Position numbers and translations under genes: made by a program
Source of the DNA: Tilletiopsis washingtonensis
Taxonomy: Eukaryota > Basidiomycota > Exobasidiomycetes > Entylomatales
Length of the DNA: 64,000 nucleotides
Reading direction: 5' to 3'
Assembly (NCBI RefSeq): GCF_003144115.1
Contig: NW_020312018.1
Span: 62,001 to 126,000, forward strand
In this document: piece after piece, positions 24,821 to 35,060 of the stretch
Numbering within the stretch: the stretch's first letter is position 1
How the letters are laid out: each line of letters begins with the position of its first letter
The notes under the pieces: generated by a model
What the model was told of the DNA's origin: nothing
Database searches by the model: none
What the model saw: only the letters and a program-made list of their open reading frames with translations

Positions 24821-26803
24821 ATGCCCCTGCGCCTGCCTGCACTCTCGCACCTCCGCCTCACGCCTCGCACCCTCGCCCTCAGCCGCAGCAGCTCCAGCAG
24901 CCGCGCCTTCTCTCGCCGCGCCCACCAGCAGCAGCTCCCGCCGCCGCCGCCGCCGCGCGCCCGCCTCTTCTCCGCCGCCGCTCTCGCCGCCGCCGCCTCG
25001 ACGTCCGCCAGCATGGCTCCTGCACTCAGCGCCGACTCCAAGGCTGCGCCCGGCGCGCCCGTCTACCAGGAGCACCGCATCGACACGGACCGGCCCAACG
25101 GCAATGGCGACGCCAACACGCACAAGGTCGTGAGTATGCCAGACGAGGCAGAGAGACGGCGTGCAACGTGCCAAGCGATGTGCGCACAAGGCAACCTTTG
25201 CTGTGCTTCAAGGTTGCACAGCTGCTTCATAGCTCGGCTTGAGCGCCGTGAGAAGGACATTCGACTGCGTAGCTCGGCAAGGGCCATTGGGCTGCGCGCA
25301 GGAGCCGACGTGGCTGTGGCGGCGCCGGCTGCTGGGCAGCTCGCATCCTCATCTGCCTTGCAGCGCTCATGCTCACCCTCGACGCTTCTCCAGGTGATCA
25401 TCGGCTCCGGTCCGGCCGGCCACACGGCCGCCATCTACCTGGCGCGTGCCAACCTCGAGCCGATTCTCTTCGAGGTGCGTCGCCCCGGCCGCAGTCTCTT
25501 CCCTCTGCGCTTGCTGATGCGCAGACTTCGTGTAGGGCATGCTTGCGAACGGCCTCGCACCCGGTGGCCAGCTGACGACGACGACTGATGTGGAGAACGT
25601 GAGTGGCTTCGGTAGTGTGTAGACAATGGAATGCGTGCTGACGCTTCACCAACAGTTCCCTGGTGAGCAGATCAGACTCGAGATGAGCGGACGAGGCGGA
25701 CCCAGGGCATGGGAGCTTGGTAGAGCAGCAAGGGCCAGTAGAGGCCAGGCTGTGCGGGAGAGAGGCAGGCCTCGCCGATGAGGCTACGCCGAGAGCAGGG
25801 TATGGCAGAAGCGGGCGACGTCGTGAGCGTGCACGCTGCGCTGCGCGTCAGAGCCATGTCAAGGGCTCGGCCTGCCGTCTATGACTCTCAGCTCGGCTGC
25901 GATTGCTTGCAGCATGCTGACGCCTCGCGTGTCAGGCTTCCCGGACGGCATTCGCGGCCCCGAGATCATGGACAAGTTCCGCGCGCAGTCGGAGCGCTTC
26001 GGCACGAAGATCTACACCGAGACGATCAGCAAGGTGGACCTCTCCTCGCGGCCATTCAAGTTTTGGCGCGAGGGCAAGGAGGACGAGCCGGCCGAGCTGG
26101 CCGAGACGATCATCATGGCCACGGGCGCGTCGGCACGGCGCATGGACCTGCCGGGCGAGGAGACGTACTGGCAGAGCGGCATCTCGGCGTGCGCCGTGTG
26201 CGACGGCGCGGTGCCGATCTTCCGCAACAAGCCGCTCGTGGTCATCGGCGGCGGCGACTCGGCGGCCGAGGAGGCCACGTACCTGACCAAGTACGGCTCG
26301 CACGTCTACGTGCTCGTGCGCCGCGACCAGCTGCGCGCCTCGAGCATCATGGCCAAGCGGCTGCTCAACCACCCCAAGGTCACCGTGCTCTTCAACCACA
26401 CGGCCACCGAGGCCAAGGGCGACGGCGACCTGCTCACGCACCTGCGCATCAAGAACACGCAGACGGGCGAGGAGCGCGACCTCGAGGCCAACGGCCTCTT
26501 CTACGCCATCGGCCACGTGCCCGCCACGTCGCTCGTCAAGGGCCAGGTCGACTGTGACGAGGACGGCTACATCATCACGGTGCCCGGCACGGCGCAGACG
26601 AGCGTCAAGGGTGTCTTTGCCGCCGGTGACGTGCAGGACAAGAAGTACCGCCAGGCCGTCACGTCTGCCGGCACGGGCTGGTGAGTTCTCGCGTGGCGCT
26701 GTGTGCTCTGCCAGCTGCTGACTTCCTTTCCCTGCGCAGCATTGCCGCACTTGAGGCCGAGCGGCTACTGGCCGAGGAGGAGGAGCTGGCGGGCAGCCAC
26801 TAA
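24821..26803 (+). CDS. TRR1: Thioredoxin reductase (low-Mr), possible mitochondrial and cytosolic forms
   Basis: It is an NADPH-FAD enzyme that reduces thioredoxin. Motifs in order are the FAD-binding IIGSGPAGHTAAIYLARA, then GGQLTTTTDVENFPGFPDG, the redox site ACAVCDGA (C239/C242 in the long form), the NADPH-binding VIGGGDSAAEEA, and GVFAAGDVQDKKYRQAVTSA. Exons are 24821-25129, 25394-25474, 25536-25598, a 7-nt exon 25656-25662, 25936-26680 and 26740-26803, giving 422 aa in frame. The first 64 residues (MPLRLPALSHLRLTPRTLAL then poly-Pro and Ala) look like a mitochondrial presequence. A second in-frame ATG at 25013 (MAPALSADSK) would give a 358-aa cytosolic protein. Two introns are long (264 and 273 nt). 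Confidence 0.94.
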
Positions 26804-27415
26804 TTCTTGCGCCGTGCTACCGCGATCCCGACTACAGCTCCTTGCTCCGTATCCTTCGAGAGGGAAGACAGTGACTGTGACGCGCCCATGTTTCCTTCCA
26901 CCGGCTCTGCCGCACTAGAGCCACCAATGCATATCACTCTGAGCTATCTCTTCGACCGAGGCTTGCCGACGAGCGACGTCGCCTCTCGTGCGGAATGAGG
27001 CGTGTGCTCACACGATACCAGTCTGATGCTGTGAAGCGAGAGTTCGACAAGCTCATGCGACGACGAGGACGGCTGCGCACTGAAGACGCACAGACTGCCG
27101 TCACCCTTGTCAAGACGATCACAAGGAGTGTGTGTGCGATGCGCGTAGGATTGCAAGTGCTGCGAAAGGAGCAACAGCTGTGCGAGTGATGGCGAAGCAA
27201 CGACGTGGGCAGCCTGGGGGTGCGAGTGTGCGAAGTGGGTGTGGGTGGAGAATCTGGGGTCGTCTCTGGTGCAGAGAGTAGAGCCAACTCGTCCGGCGAG
27301 GATGTAATTTTGGGTAGAGGATGATCGCAACACAGTGGGTGCGCACTCGCGAGGAAGGGGTGTGACGGAGGCTGGACGCTGCTTCTGTTCTGTGGCTTGG
27401 CGGTAGTACGCCAAA
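26804..27415. other. Convergent 3' region, TRR1 / uS11
   Basis: About 610 bases carry the facing 3' ends. A 64-codon frame at 26995-27189 was examined. It uses CGA arginine codons that the neighbouring genes avoid and has no recognisable motif, so I do not call it. Confidence 0.5.
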
Positions 27416-28208
<793 letters not shown>

Positions 28209-28583
28209 TGTGAAGCTTGAGGAGGGAGGAGGAGGGGATGTGGTGGGAGCAGCGCAGGTGGCCGACGCCGCCGTTGGCCTCTCGCCGCATTCGCTGCTGC
28301 TGCTGCCGCCCGCCAGGCCCAGCAGCGCTGCCACGGCCGGCCAGGCGATCCGGCGGCGCCGCTTCTTCCTCGGCCGAGGCGCGCCAGCTGTCGTGCGGCG
28401 CTGCCTGGCGGGCAGCGGGGGCCCGCGCGTGCGACTCCGCCACGCGTCTTCGCCGCAGCCGCAGCGCGGCCCGCCGCCTGAGAAGCAACGCCGCCGCCGC
28501 TGCCGCCGCCGCTGCAGCAGCGTCAAGCGCCGCCCAGCGCTCGCCGCCCTCCCTCTCTCCCCAACCCCTCCGACACCCTCAAG
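28209..28583. promoter_or_regulatory. Shared bidirectional ribosomal-protein promoter, RPS14 / RPL4
   Basis: About 375 bases separate the uS11 ATG from the inferred leader-intron donor of uL4. A GGAGGA-rich block sits next to uS11 (28216-28236). Both genes must be made in equal amounts, so a common promoter is a natural inference, but no known factor site was identified. Confidence 0.4.
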
Positions 28584-29185
28584 GTTAGTATGCCTCGTCC
28601 TCGCCTTGCTCGGCCCCTCGCACCACCTACGCATTCTCTCTGGCGGCACGAACACCGCTATCTCGCTGCGCTGGGCGCCGAGCCGAGCCGCTCCAAGGCG
28701 CCGCTGCACCTCTTCGCCTGGCTCAGCACTGCTGCGCCGCATGCTGCCGACGCACCGCTGCGTCGTCCAGCTCGCAAAGCGCACGCCATGCGAAGCACAG
28801 TCTCTGCTGGCGCGGCCCTGCTGGTCGCCTGCCAGAGCGTGGCGGGCGTCGGCCAGCCCGGCGAAGATCTCAGGGCCTTACGAGGCAGTTCAGCAGCAGG
28901 GCAGTGCTTGGAGCGGCATAGGCACAAGGCATGGTGGTGCCATTGCAGGAGCGATGCGGTTAGAAGATCGGGCTTGCGGGCGCTGCTGGTGCTGCACAGA
29001 AAGGGCAAGGAGGACTGGCGGGCGAGCGGCGGCAACAGAATTTGGCTGGGCGGCCGCTCGTCGGCGTGCAGCGCGCTGGCATGCGGCGCAGCTGGTCTAC
29101 GTGCCGGCAGCAGAGAAGTTGCGCTCCGTTCTCCTCTCCATCGCTCCTTGCCGCACGGCTGCTGACCGTCACTTTGCGTTTCCAG
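28584..29185 (+). other. Probable 602-nt leader intron of RPL4
   Basis: The uL4 ATG at 29186 follows directly on TTGCGTTTCCAG, a strong acceptor with a CTGAC branch-like site just upstream. A good donor, AAG/GTTAGTATG, lies at 28584. The first codon would then open exon 2, a common arrangement in fungal ribosomal genes. No box C/D or H/ACA snoRNA could be seen inside. Confidence 0.5.
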
Positions 29186-30466
29186 ATGGCCGCTGCTCGT
29201 CCGACTGTCTCCGTTCGCGGCCTCGACGGCGCCGCCTCGGGCTCGCTCTCGCTGCCCGCCGTCTTCACGGCGCCCATCCGCACGGATGTGATCGCCGCCA
29301 TCCACAAGAACATGGCCAAGAACAAGCGCCAGCCGTACGCCGTCGCCACCAACGCCGGCCACCAGACCAGCGCCGAGTCGTGGGGCACGGGTCGCGCCGT
29401 GGCCCGTATCCCGCGTGTTGGCGGTGGAGGTACCCACCGCTCCGGCCAGGTGAGTTGCGGCAGATGATGCATGAGCAGGGGCAGAGAGATGGCGTGCGAA
29501 GGGTGTCGCAGCGGGCGGGCGCGGCGCGGCGTGCTCCAGCACAGATCAACAGCACACAGCACATGCTCGTCCTGGCACCTTTACGTCTGCATCGTACTTA
29601 CGCTTCTCCTCCAGGCCGCCTTCGGCAACATGGCCCGTGGTGGTCACATGTTCGCGCCCACGAAGCTGTGGCGCCGCTGGTTCGTCAAGTCGAACCAGAA
29701 GCAGAAGCGCTACGCCACGGCGTCGGCCCTCGCCGCCACGGCGCTGCCCTCGCTGCTGCTCGCGCGCGGCCACCGCGTCGAGGAGATCGAGGAGGTGCCG
29801 CTCGTCGTCGCCAACGAGGCCGAGTCGCTGACGAAGACCAAGGAGGCCGTCGCGCTCCTCAAGGCCGTCAAGGCCTACCCCGACGTCGTCAAGGTCGCCA
29901 ACTCGCGCAAGATCCGCGCCGGTGTCGGCAAGATCCGCAACCGCCGCCACACGCAGCGCCGCGGCCCGCTCGTCGTGTACAACGAGGACAAGGGCATCGT
30001 CAAGGCCTTCCGCAACATCCCGGGCGTTGAGCTCGTGTCGGTGCACCGCCTGAACCTGCTGCAGCTCGCTCCCGGTGGCTCGATCGGCCGCCTCTGCATC
30101 TGGACCGAGGCTGCCTTCAGCCAGCTGGACAAGGTCTTCTCCGAGGAGGGCAAGAAGGGCTTCACGCTGCCGATCGCCAAGATCAGCAACACGGACGTGA
30201 CGCGCCTGATCAACTCGGACGAGATCCAGAGCATCGTGCGCCCCGTCGCCGGCGGCTCGCGCACCAAGCGCCCGCACACGCAGAAGAAGAACCCGCTGAA
30301 GAACCGTGCCCTCATGGCGCGCCTCAACCCGTACGCCGCCGCGGCCGTGCGTGCCGAGAACCGCAACACGGCGCAGCGCAAGGCTGGCAAGCTCGGCAAG
30401 GCCGACAAGAAGCAGCCGCGCACGCCCGCCTCGGCCGAGTTCCTCGCCCAGCTGCACGCTCCCTAA
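29186..30466 (+). CDS. RPL4: 60S ribosomal protein uL4
   Basis: It is a large-subunit protein lining the peptide exit tunnel. The sequence runs [15 protein letters not shown], then [20 protein letters not shown], then [54 protein letters not shown] and [20 protein letters not shown], with a long basic C-terminal extension ending FLAQLHAP-stop. Exons are 29186-29449 and 29615-30466 around a 165-nt intron. The length of about 371 aa is normal. It is divergent from RPS14. Confidence 0.96.
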
Positions 30467-31305
30467 GCAGCAGCTGCGCGCCCATCATGTGCTGCTAGAC
30501 GTGCGCCGACGAGAGTGATTGCCATTTCTTGACGCCGTCTTTCTGCACCCCGTGGCAGCGGCATGCGAGCTCGCCGGGAGCCGTGTCTGCTCGCCCAAAA
30601 GGACGCCAAGGCCCACCATGCTGGTGTCCGTCTCCACTCGGTGTCTCGGCGCGGCTGCGTCGGCGGCACCGGACCCATACACACCCCTCTCCGCACACCC
30701 ACACATTTCACCCCACCCACACTTCCTTGCATGCCTCTTTCCTTGTATGGCTACTACTCGACTGCGACGCCGAAAAAGCTCATTTGACCAGCCTGCGCGT
30801 GCGTGCGAGCTCGAGAAGCGCAGCTCAAGCGATGCGAGACGCGGCTCAGGTGCAGCAGAGCAGAGCAAGGCTGGCGCCGAATCTTCTCGCGTCTGCCGGC
30901 ATTAGAGGCACCGCGTCGGCCACGTGAGCGCGCATCGAGCACGCCATCGTGTCTGCGATGGCGCAAATCTCCACCGCTCCACCTCGCGGCACGGCGTCTC
31001 CTGTCATCCATCGAACCGCGCCGGAGGGGCAAAGGCGAGGCCGAACAGGCGCCGCTCAGCGGGCAGCCGCACAGCCGCGCAGCCGCAGAGGCCGGCCGGC
31101 AGCGCTGCCCGCTCCACCGCGCACCGCCCGAGCACCGGCCGCACGCCGATCTGCAGCGGCCGCAAGCCACGCTCCGTCCGGCGCGAAGAAGGGACCGCGA
31201 CGTCAGCCTCTGGCGGTGTCGTGCGTGGCCTCAAATACCCAGCAGCGGCCCTTGTCTCCACTCCACACACTCCTCCGAGCCACCTCACACCCATCCACCT
31301 GCACC
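30467..31305. other. Intergenic region, RPL4 3' end and PAPS reductase promoter
   Basis: No gene is supported in these 840 bases. A CA/CCCA-rich patch lies at about 30675-30725. One CACGTG (30921-30926), the core of the Cbf1-Met4 site that drives sulfate-assimilation genes in yeasts, lies about 380 bases upstream of the PAPS reductase ATG. Confidence 0.45.
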
Positions 31306-32285
31306 ATGCCCGCTCCCACCGCCGCCTCGGGCTCCGCGCCCTTCAGCGCCGCGTCGCAGATTGCAAAGGTCGTGCAGAACCTCGACGCCGTCAACGCCTC
31401 GCTGCGCGACGCCGAGCCGCAGCAGATCCTCGAGTGGGCCATCGACAACCTGCCCGGCCTGTACCAGACGACGGCGTTCGGCGTCACCGGCTGCGTCACG
31501 CTCGACCTCGTCAGCCGCATCAGCCAGCAGCGCGCCGCGGCCGCCGGCACGGTGAGTGGTGACGAGGACCAGTGCGGCAGCAGCAGTAGCTCACCCTCTT
31601 CCTCCAGCCGTCCAAGCACCTCGTGCCGCTCATCTTCATGGACACGCTCTACCACTTCCCGCAGACCGTCGACCTGGCACAGCGCGCCGCGCAGCACTAC
31701 GCCGCGCCCATGCACACCTACACGCCCGCCGGCACGCCCGACGTGCGCGCGTTCGAGGCGCAGTGGGGCCCGCAGCTGTGGGAGCGCGACGAGGACACGT
31801 ACGACTACGTCGTCAAGGTCGAGCCGGCACGCCGCGCCTACGAGGAGCTCGGCGTGCGCGCCGTCTTCACGGGCCGCCGCCGCAGCCAGGGCGCGGACCG
31901 CGCGTCGCTGGCGGCCGTCGAGGTCGACGAGACGGGCCTCGTCAAGGTCAACCCGCTGCTCAACTGGAGCTTCGGCCAGGTCGACGGCTACGTCAAGGCC
32001 AACGGTGTGCCGTACAACGAACTGCTCGACATGGGCTACAAGAGCATCGGCGACTGGCACAGCACGGCGCTGCCCGGCAGCGGCGACGGCGAGCGCAGCG
32101 GCCGCTGGAAGGACAAGGGCGGCAAGACCGAGTGCGGCCTGCACAAGGACTACTTCAAGTTCAAGAAGGTCGCCGAGAAGAAGATGCGCGAGGCCGAGCT
32201 GGCGCGCCGCGACGAGGCGCGCGACAAGGCAGAGGCCACCGCCGAGGGCGCAGAAGTCGCCGCCGCCACGGCCACGACGGCCTGA
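31306..32285 (+). CDS. MET16: Phosphoadenosine phosphosulfate (PAPS) reductase
   Basis: It uses thioredoxin to reduce PAPS to sulfite in the cytosol, a step of sulfate assimilation toward cysteine and methionine. Family marks are LEWAIDNLPGLYQTTAFGVT, VPLIFMDTLYHFPQT, GRRRSQGADRASL, NPLLNWSFGQVDGYV and KANGVPYNELLDMGYKSIGD. The catalytic Cys sits in the C-terminal TECGLHKDYF (C258 of 307). Exons are 31306-31551 and 31608-32285. The C-terminus has an unusual charged and Ala-rich extension (about 35 residues), partly made of a 31-bp tandem repeat that carries the stop codon. Thioredoxin reductase, 5 kb away, recycles its electron donor. Confidence 0.95.
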
Positions 32286-32349
32286 GCTCGCCGCTGCCAC
32301 GGCCACGACGGCATGAGGTCGCCGCTGCCACGTCTGCGACGGCCTCATG
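32257..32349 (+). repeat. 31-bp tandem repeat across the MET16 stop codon
   Basis: There are three copies (32257-32287, 32288-32318, 32319-32349). The first two differ at a few bases and the third is more diverged. Copy one contains the last codons and the TGA of PAPS reductase, and later copies carry the same TGA-like position. A CT-rich run follows at about 32358-32374. Confidence 0.8.
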
Positions 32350-32577
32350 CCCTCGCACTCTCTCTCTCTCTCTCGCTTCTCATTCACGACATCTCGAGCG
32401 CCGCTGAGCGCGCGCACACTCAAAAGTTACCCCTTCCGGTCACCGTCATCTGTCCCTCTGTATTCCTGCACTGCTCCGGATGCGCACAATCAATGCTCAA
32501 CACACGGCGTCGCGACTGAAGTGGGAGAGTTGGGTCACAGGATGGCATTGCGAGCGCACACACAGCGGGCACGGCAC

Positions 32578-33840
32578 TCATGCGAGGCCCTGCTGCTTCA
32601 TCCAGTCGGCCTTGGAGATGTACGTGACCGTGGGGCCGACGGGCTTGATGGGCAGGTTCGAGCAGCGGCGCTGCGCCTGCGGCTGCTGCTGGCGGCGAGC
32701 GAAGCCCTGCGTCGGCTGCGGCACGTCGCGGCGCGTCACGTATGTCGCCTGCGGGCCGATGGGGCCCACGGGCGTGTTGTCGCACGGCTGCTCAGCACGA
32801 CGCCACGAGGCATCGGCGCCGTGCCACTGGGCGCGGCGGTGGTGGAAGTCGACGACGTCCGATGCCCGGCGCATGTCGTACTCCACGCCCGTGCGCTCGC
32901 CGACGTCGCGGCGCGCGGCGATGAGCGTCGGCGAGCCGCCGTTGGGGCCGTAGAGCGGCGCCGTGGTCTGCGTGCAGGTGAAGCTGGCGCCGTCGGGAGC
33001 ACGGCGGGTGTTGCCGTAGTGGCTGTGCGAGGAATACGGTGTAAGCTCAATGCTGCGAAGGCTTTGTGCGCGCGACACCACTTACCAAGTCGCGCCCGTG
33101 ATGGCCTTGTACGACGTGATGTCCGCGCCGCCCGGCGTGGCCTCGAGGCGGCCGGGCTGGTCGCTCGTGATGGTGTCGCGGCGCAGATTGGCGAGGCCGA
33201 TGACGCCGCTGTAGCCCGTGGGGCCGTACGTCGGGTGCGACAGCTGCTTGCAAAGCACCTTGGCGTTGCCATCGCGACGCTGGTTGCCAAAGTAGCAGTC
33301 GGCGCCCAGCACGCTCTGGTCAGTGATCACGTCGCGCTTGCCGGCCTCGGCGTGCGGGTTGAGGTCGCGCTCCTCGGGCTCGACGGTGCCGTCGGCGCGC
33401 GCCTTGACACACTCCATGCCGCGCCGGCTCGTGCCGAAGTGGCACGACGAGCCAATGACGCTGCCGCCCTTGTTGCCTTCGCGGATGACGTCGCTGACGT
33501 AGTTGTCGTTGGGTGCGCCCGATGCGTGCCAGCTCTGGCCGACGACGCTGCCGCTGGCGTCGACGGGGAGCGAGTTGACCTCGGCGCGGCGTGCCACGTT
33601 GGCGATGCCGGCCTCAATGGTGGCAAGAGCGTCGCTGCGGCGCATGAAGGCCGCCGCCTCGTCGACGTCGCGCATGTTGTACGTCACCGGCGCGCCGTCC
33701 GGGTAGCCAGTGTTGCCGGCGTGGCAGGTGATGTGGGCGCCGTCGGGCTCGTAGCCACAGCGAGCCGCCTCGGGAATGGCGGCCCGCGATGACGCGGCCG
33801 CGAGCACGGCGAGGAGGAGAACTGCCTTGTTGTTGAACAT
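32578..33840 (-). CDS. Secreted Cys-rich modular protein with dibasic sites, unknown family
   Basis: I do not recognise this family. It encodes 399 aa in two exons (33086-33840 and 32578-33022; 63-nt intron with a GTAAGT donor). The N-terminus is a clear signal peptide (MFNNKAVLLLAVLAAASSRA). The rest is built of loosely repeated modules. Each has a G-x-x-C-[HY]-[FY]-G-x-x-RR box (SSCHFGTSRRG, ADCYFGNQRRD, ATCHYGNTRRA), a second Cys, then a [YV]GP-x-G segment and a dibasic RRD. Further RR/KR sites (RRAEQPC, GFARRQQ, QAQRRCSN) suggest Kex2 processing. A TATA box lies about 150 bases upstream. It is divergent from another secreted repeat protein gene at 35061. Confidence 0.75.
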
Positions 33841-33986
33841 GTCGGAGAGATGTGCTACCAGAGCAGAGAAGAGAGGGTATGCAAGATGCAGAGAGAGTAT
33901 GAGTGAGGCAGACCGGCTGCGAGAGAGAAGACAGAGAGAAGGTGACCGAGGTGAGGGGATAAGAAAGCCATTGCACGGCGGAGCGC

Positions 33987-33994
33987 TTCTTATA
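33987..33994 (-). promoter_or_regulatory. TATA box of the 33840 secreted-protein gene
   Basis: The minus strand reads CGTATAAG about 150 bases before the ATG at 33840. Confidence 0.5.
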
Positions 33995-34874
33995 CGTATG
34001 CACGCCACACTCTGCCAACGTCCGGGCTTGTCGATCACTGGCGGTGAGGGTGAGATCTCACAAGGTCGCTGCGACGCCATGTGCCATGTGCCTCTCTGCG
34101 ATGCCACCCATGCGGCACCCGCTGCTGGCGGCGGCGCAGCGCTGCGCCGTCGCTACTTGCTGACTTGGCGCGGTCGTGTCTCAGGTCACCTGCGCCGCGA
34201 GCTCGCAGCTGCGCCTGCATGCCGCTGAGCGATGTCATGTGCCCTCGCACCGAGTCCAGAACGGCGGCTCGCCATGTGGAATGCAGCTGACTTGACGTTG
34301 CGGCGGCGGTGGTGGTTGTGCCGATGGGCGCAGCGCGTCCCACGCTAGCCGCCTAGCGCGCTGCGCCGCGCGGCGCTGCCGATGCTGCACACTGCGCCGA
34401 CGCCCCATGGCGAGCACGTGGCACGCTGCTCGGCTCCGCCCGCCGGCTGCGACCACGAGGCTGGGCTGCGTGGAAGAGACTCGACTGCCGCCTGCATCCC
34501 GTAGCCGCACAACTCGACCGACCTCGTGGATGCAAGGCTGCAGCCGAGCGCCGTCGCAGCATCCACATGGCAACTGAAGGCCAAGCTCCGCGCGCGCGGC
34601 TTCGTAGGCGCAAGGTTGCCACCGGGCGCTGTCGTCGGCGTTCATTTGCCTCTGACCTCGCAGCCGCAGCTTGCATCTGGCAATGAGCTGCTGCATGCTG
34701 CGGCGCTTAGCGAGCTGCGCCCAGCGGAATCGCGATGGGCACCTTTGTCCGAGGCACCCAGCGCCGCGTGGCCGCGTGGCACCCGGCATCAGTGCCGCAC
34801 CGTGAGCTGCGTTTGCCGCTCGCAAAGGGCCTCCGCCGGCTGTGGCACGCCTGCCATGCGCCGGCCTCCAGACA

Positions 34875-34895
34875 TACATAAGCGGCCGCCTCGAC
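34875..34895 (+). promoter_or_regulatory. TATA box and downstream GC element of the 35061 gene
   Basis: ATACATAAGC followed by GGCCGCCTCGAC lies about 180 bases before the ATG. The same arrangement (ACATATAAGG, then GCGGCCTCGAC) precedes the gene at 37554. Confidence 0.55.
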
Positions 34896-35060
34896 GAGTT
34901 CAGGCCCTCTCTCCTCAGCAAGTCTCACTCCTTCACATCGTCTCTTCTTCTTCTTCTTTCGTCTCGCACAGCCGGTCTGTCGAGTCGCTTCTTCTTTTCT
35001 CTTCGCCTTCAACTCTTGCCTCTTTCAACCTCTTCTTTACCTTTTTCCTCTTCCATCAAG

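Larger units (their letters stand above)
33841..35060. promoter_or_regulatory. Divergent promoter region between two secreted-protein genes
   Basis: These 1.2 kb carry a TATA-like box for each side (33987-33994 minus, 34875-34882 plus), a pyrimidine-rich 5' leader next to 35061, and an upstream element at 34328-34347 that recurs before the gene at 37554. I see no coding sequence here. Confidence 0.5.

Noticed and set aside
26995-27189. 64-codon plus-strand frame with helical, charged product
   Set aside because: It is rich in CGA arginine codons unlike real genes here, sits in a convergent 3' region and has no motif.
29450-29614. 165-nt RPL4 intron as a snoRNA host (contains GATGATG)
   Set aside because: No D box or terminal stem was seen.
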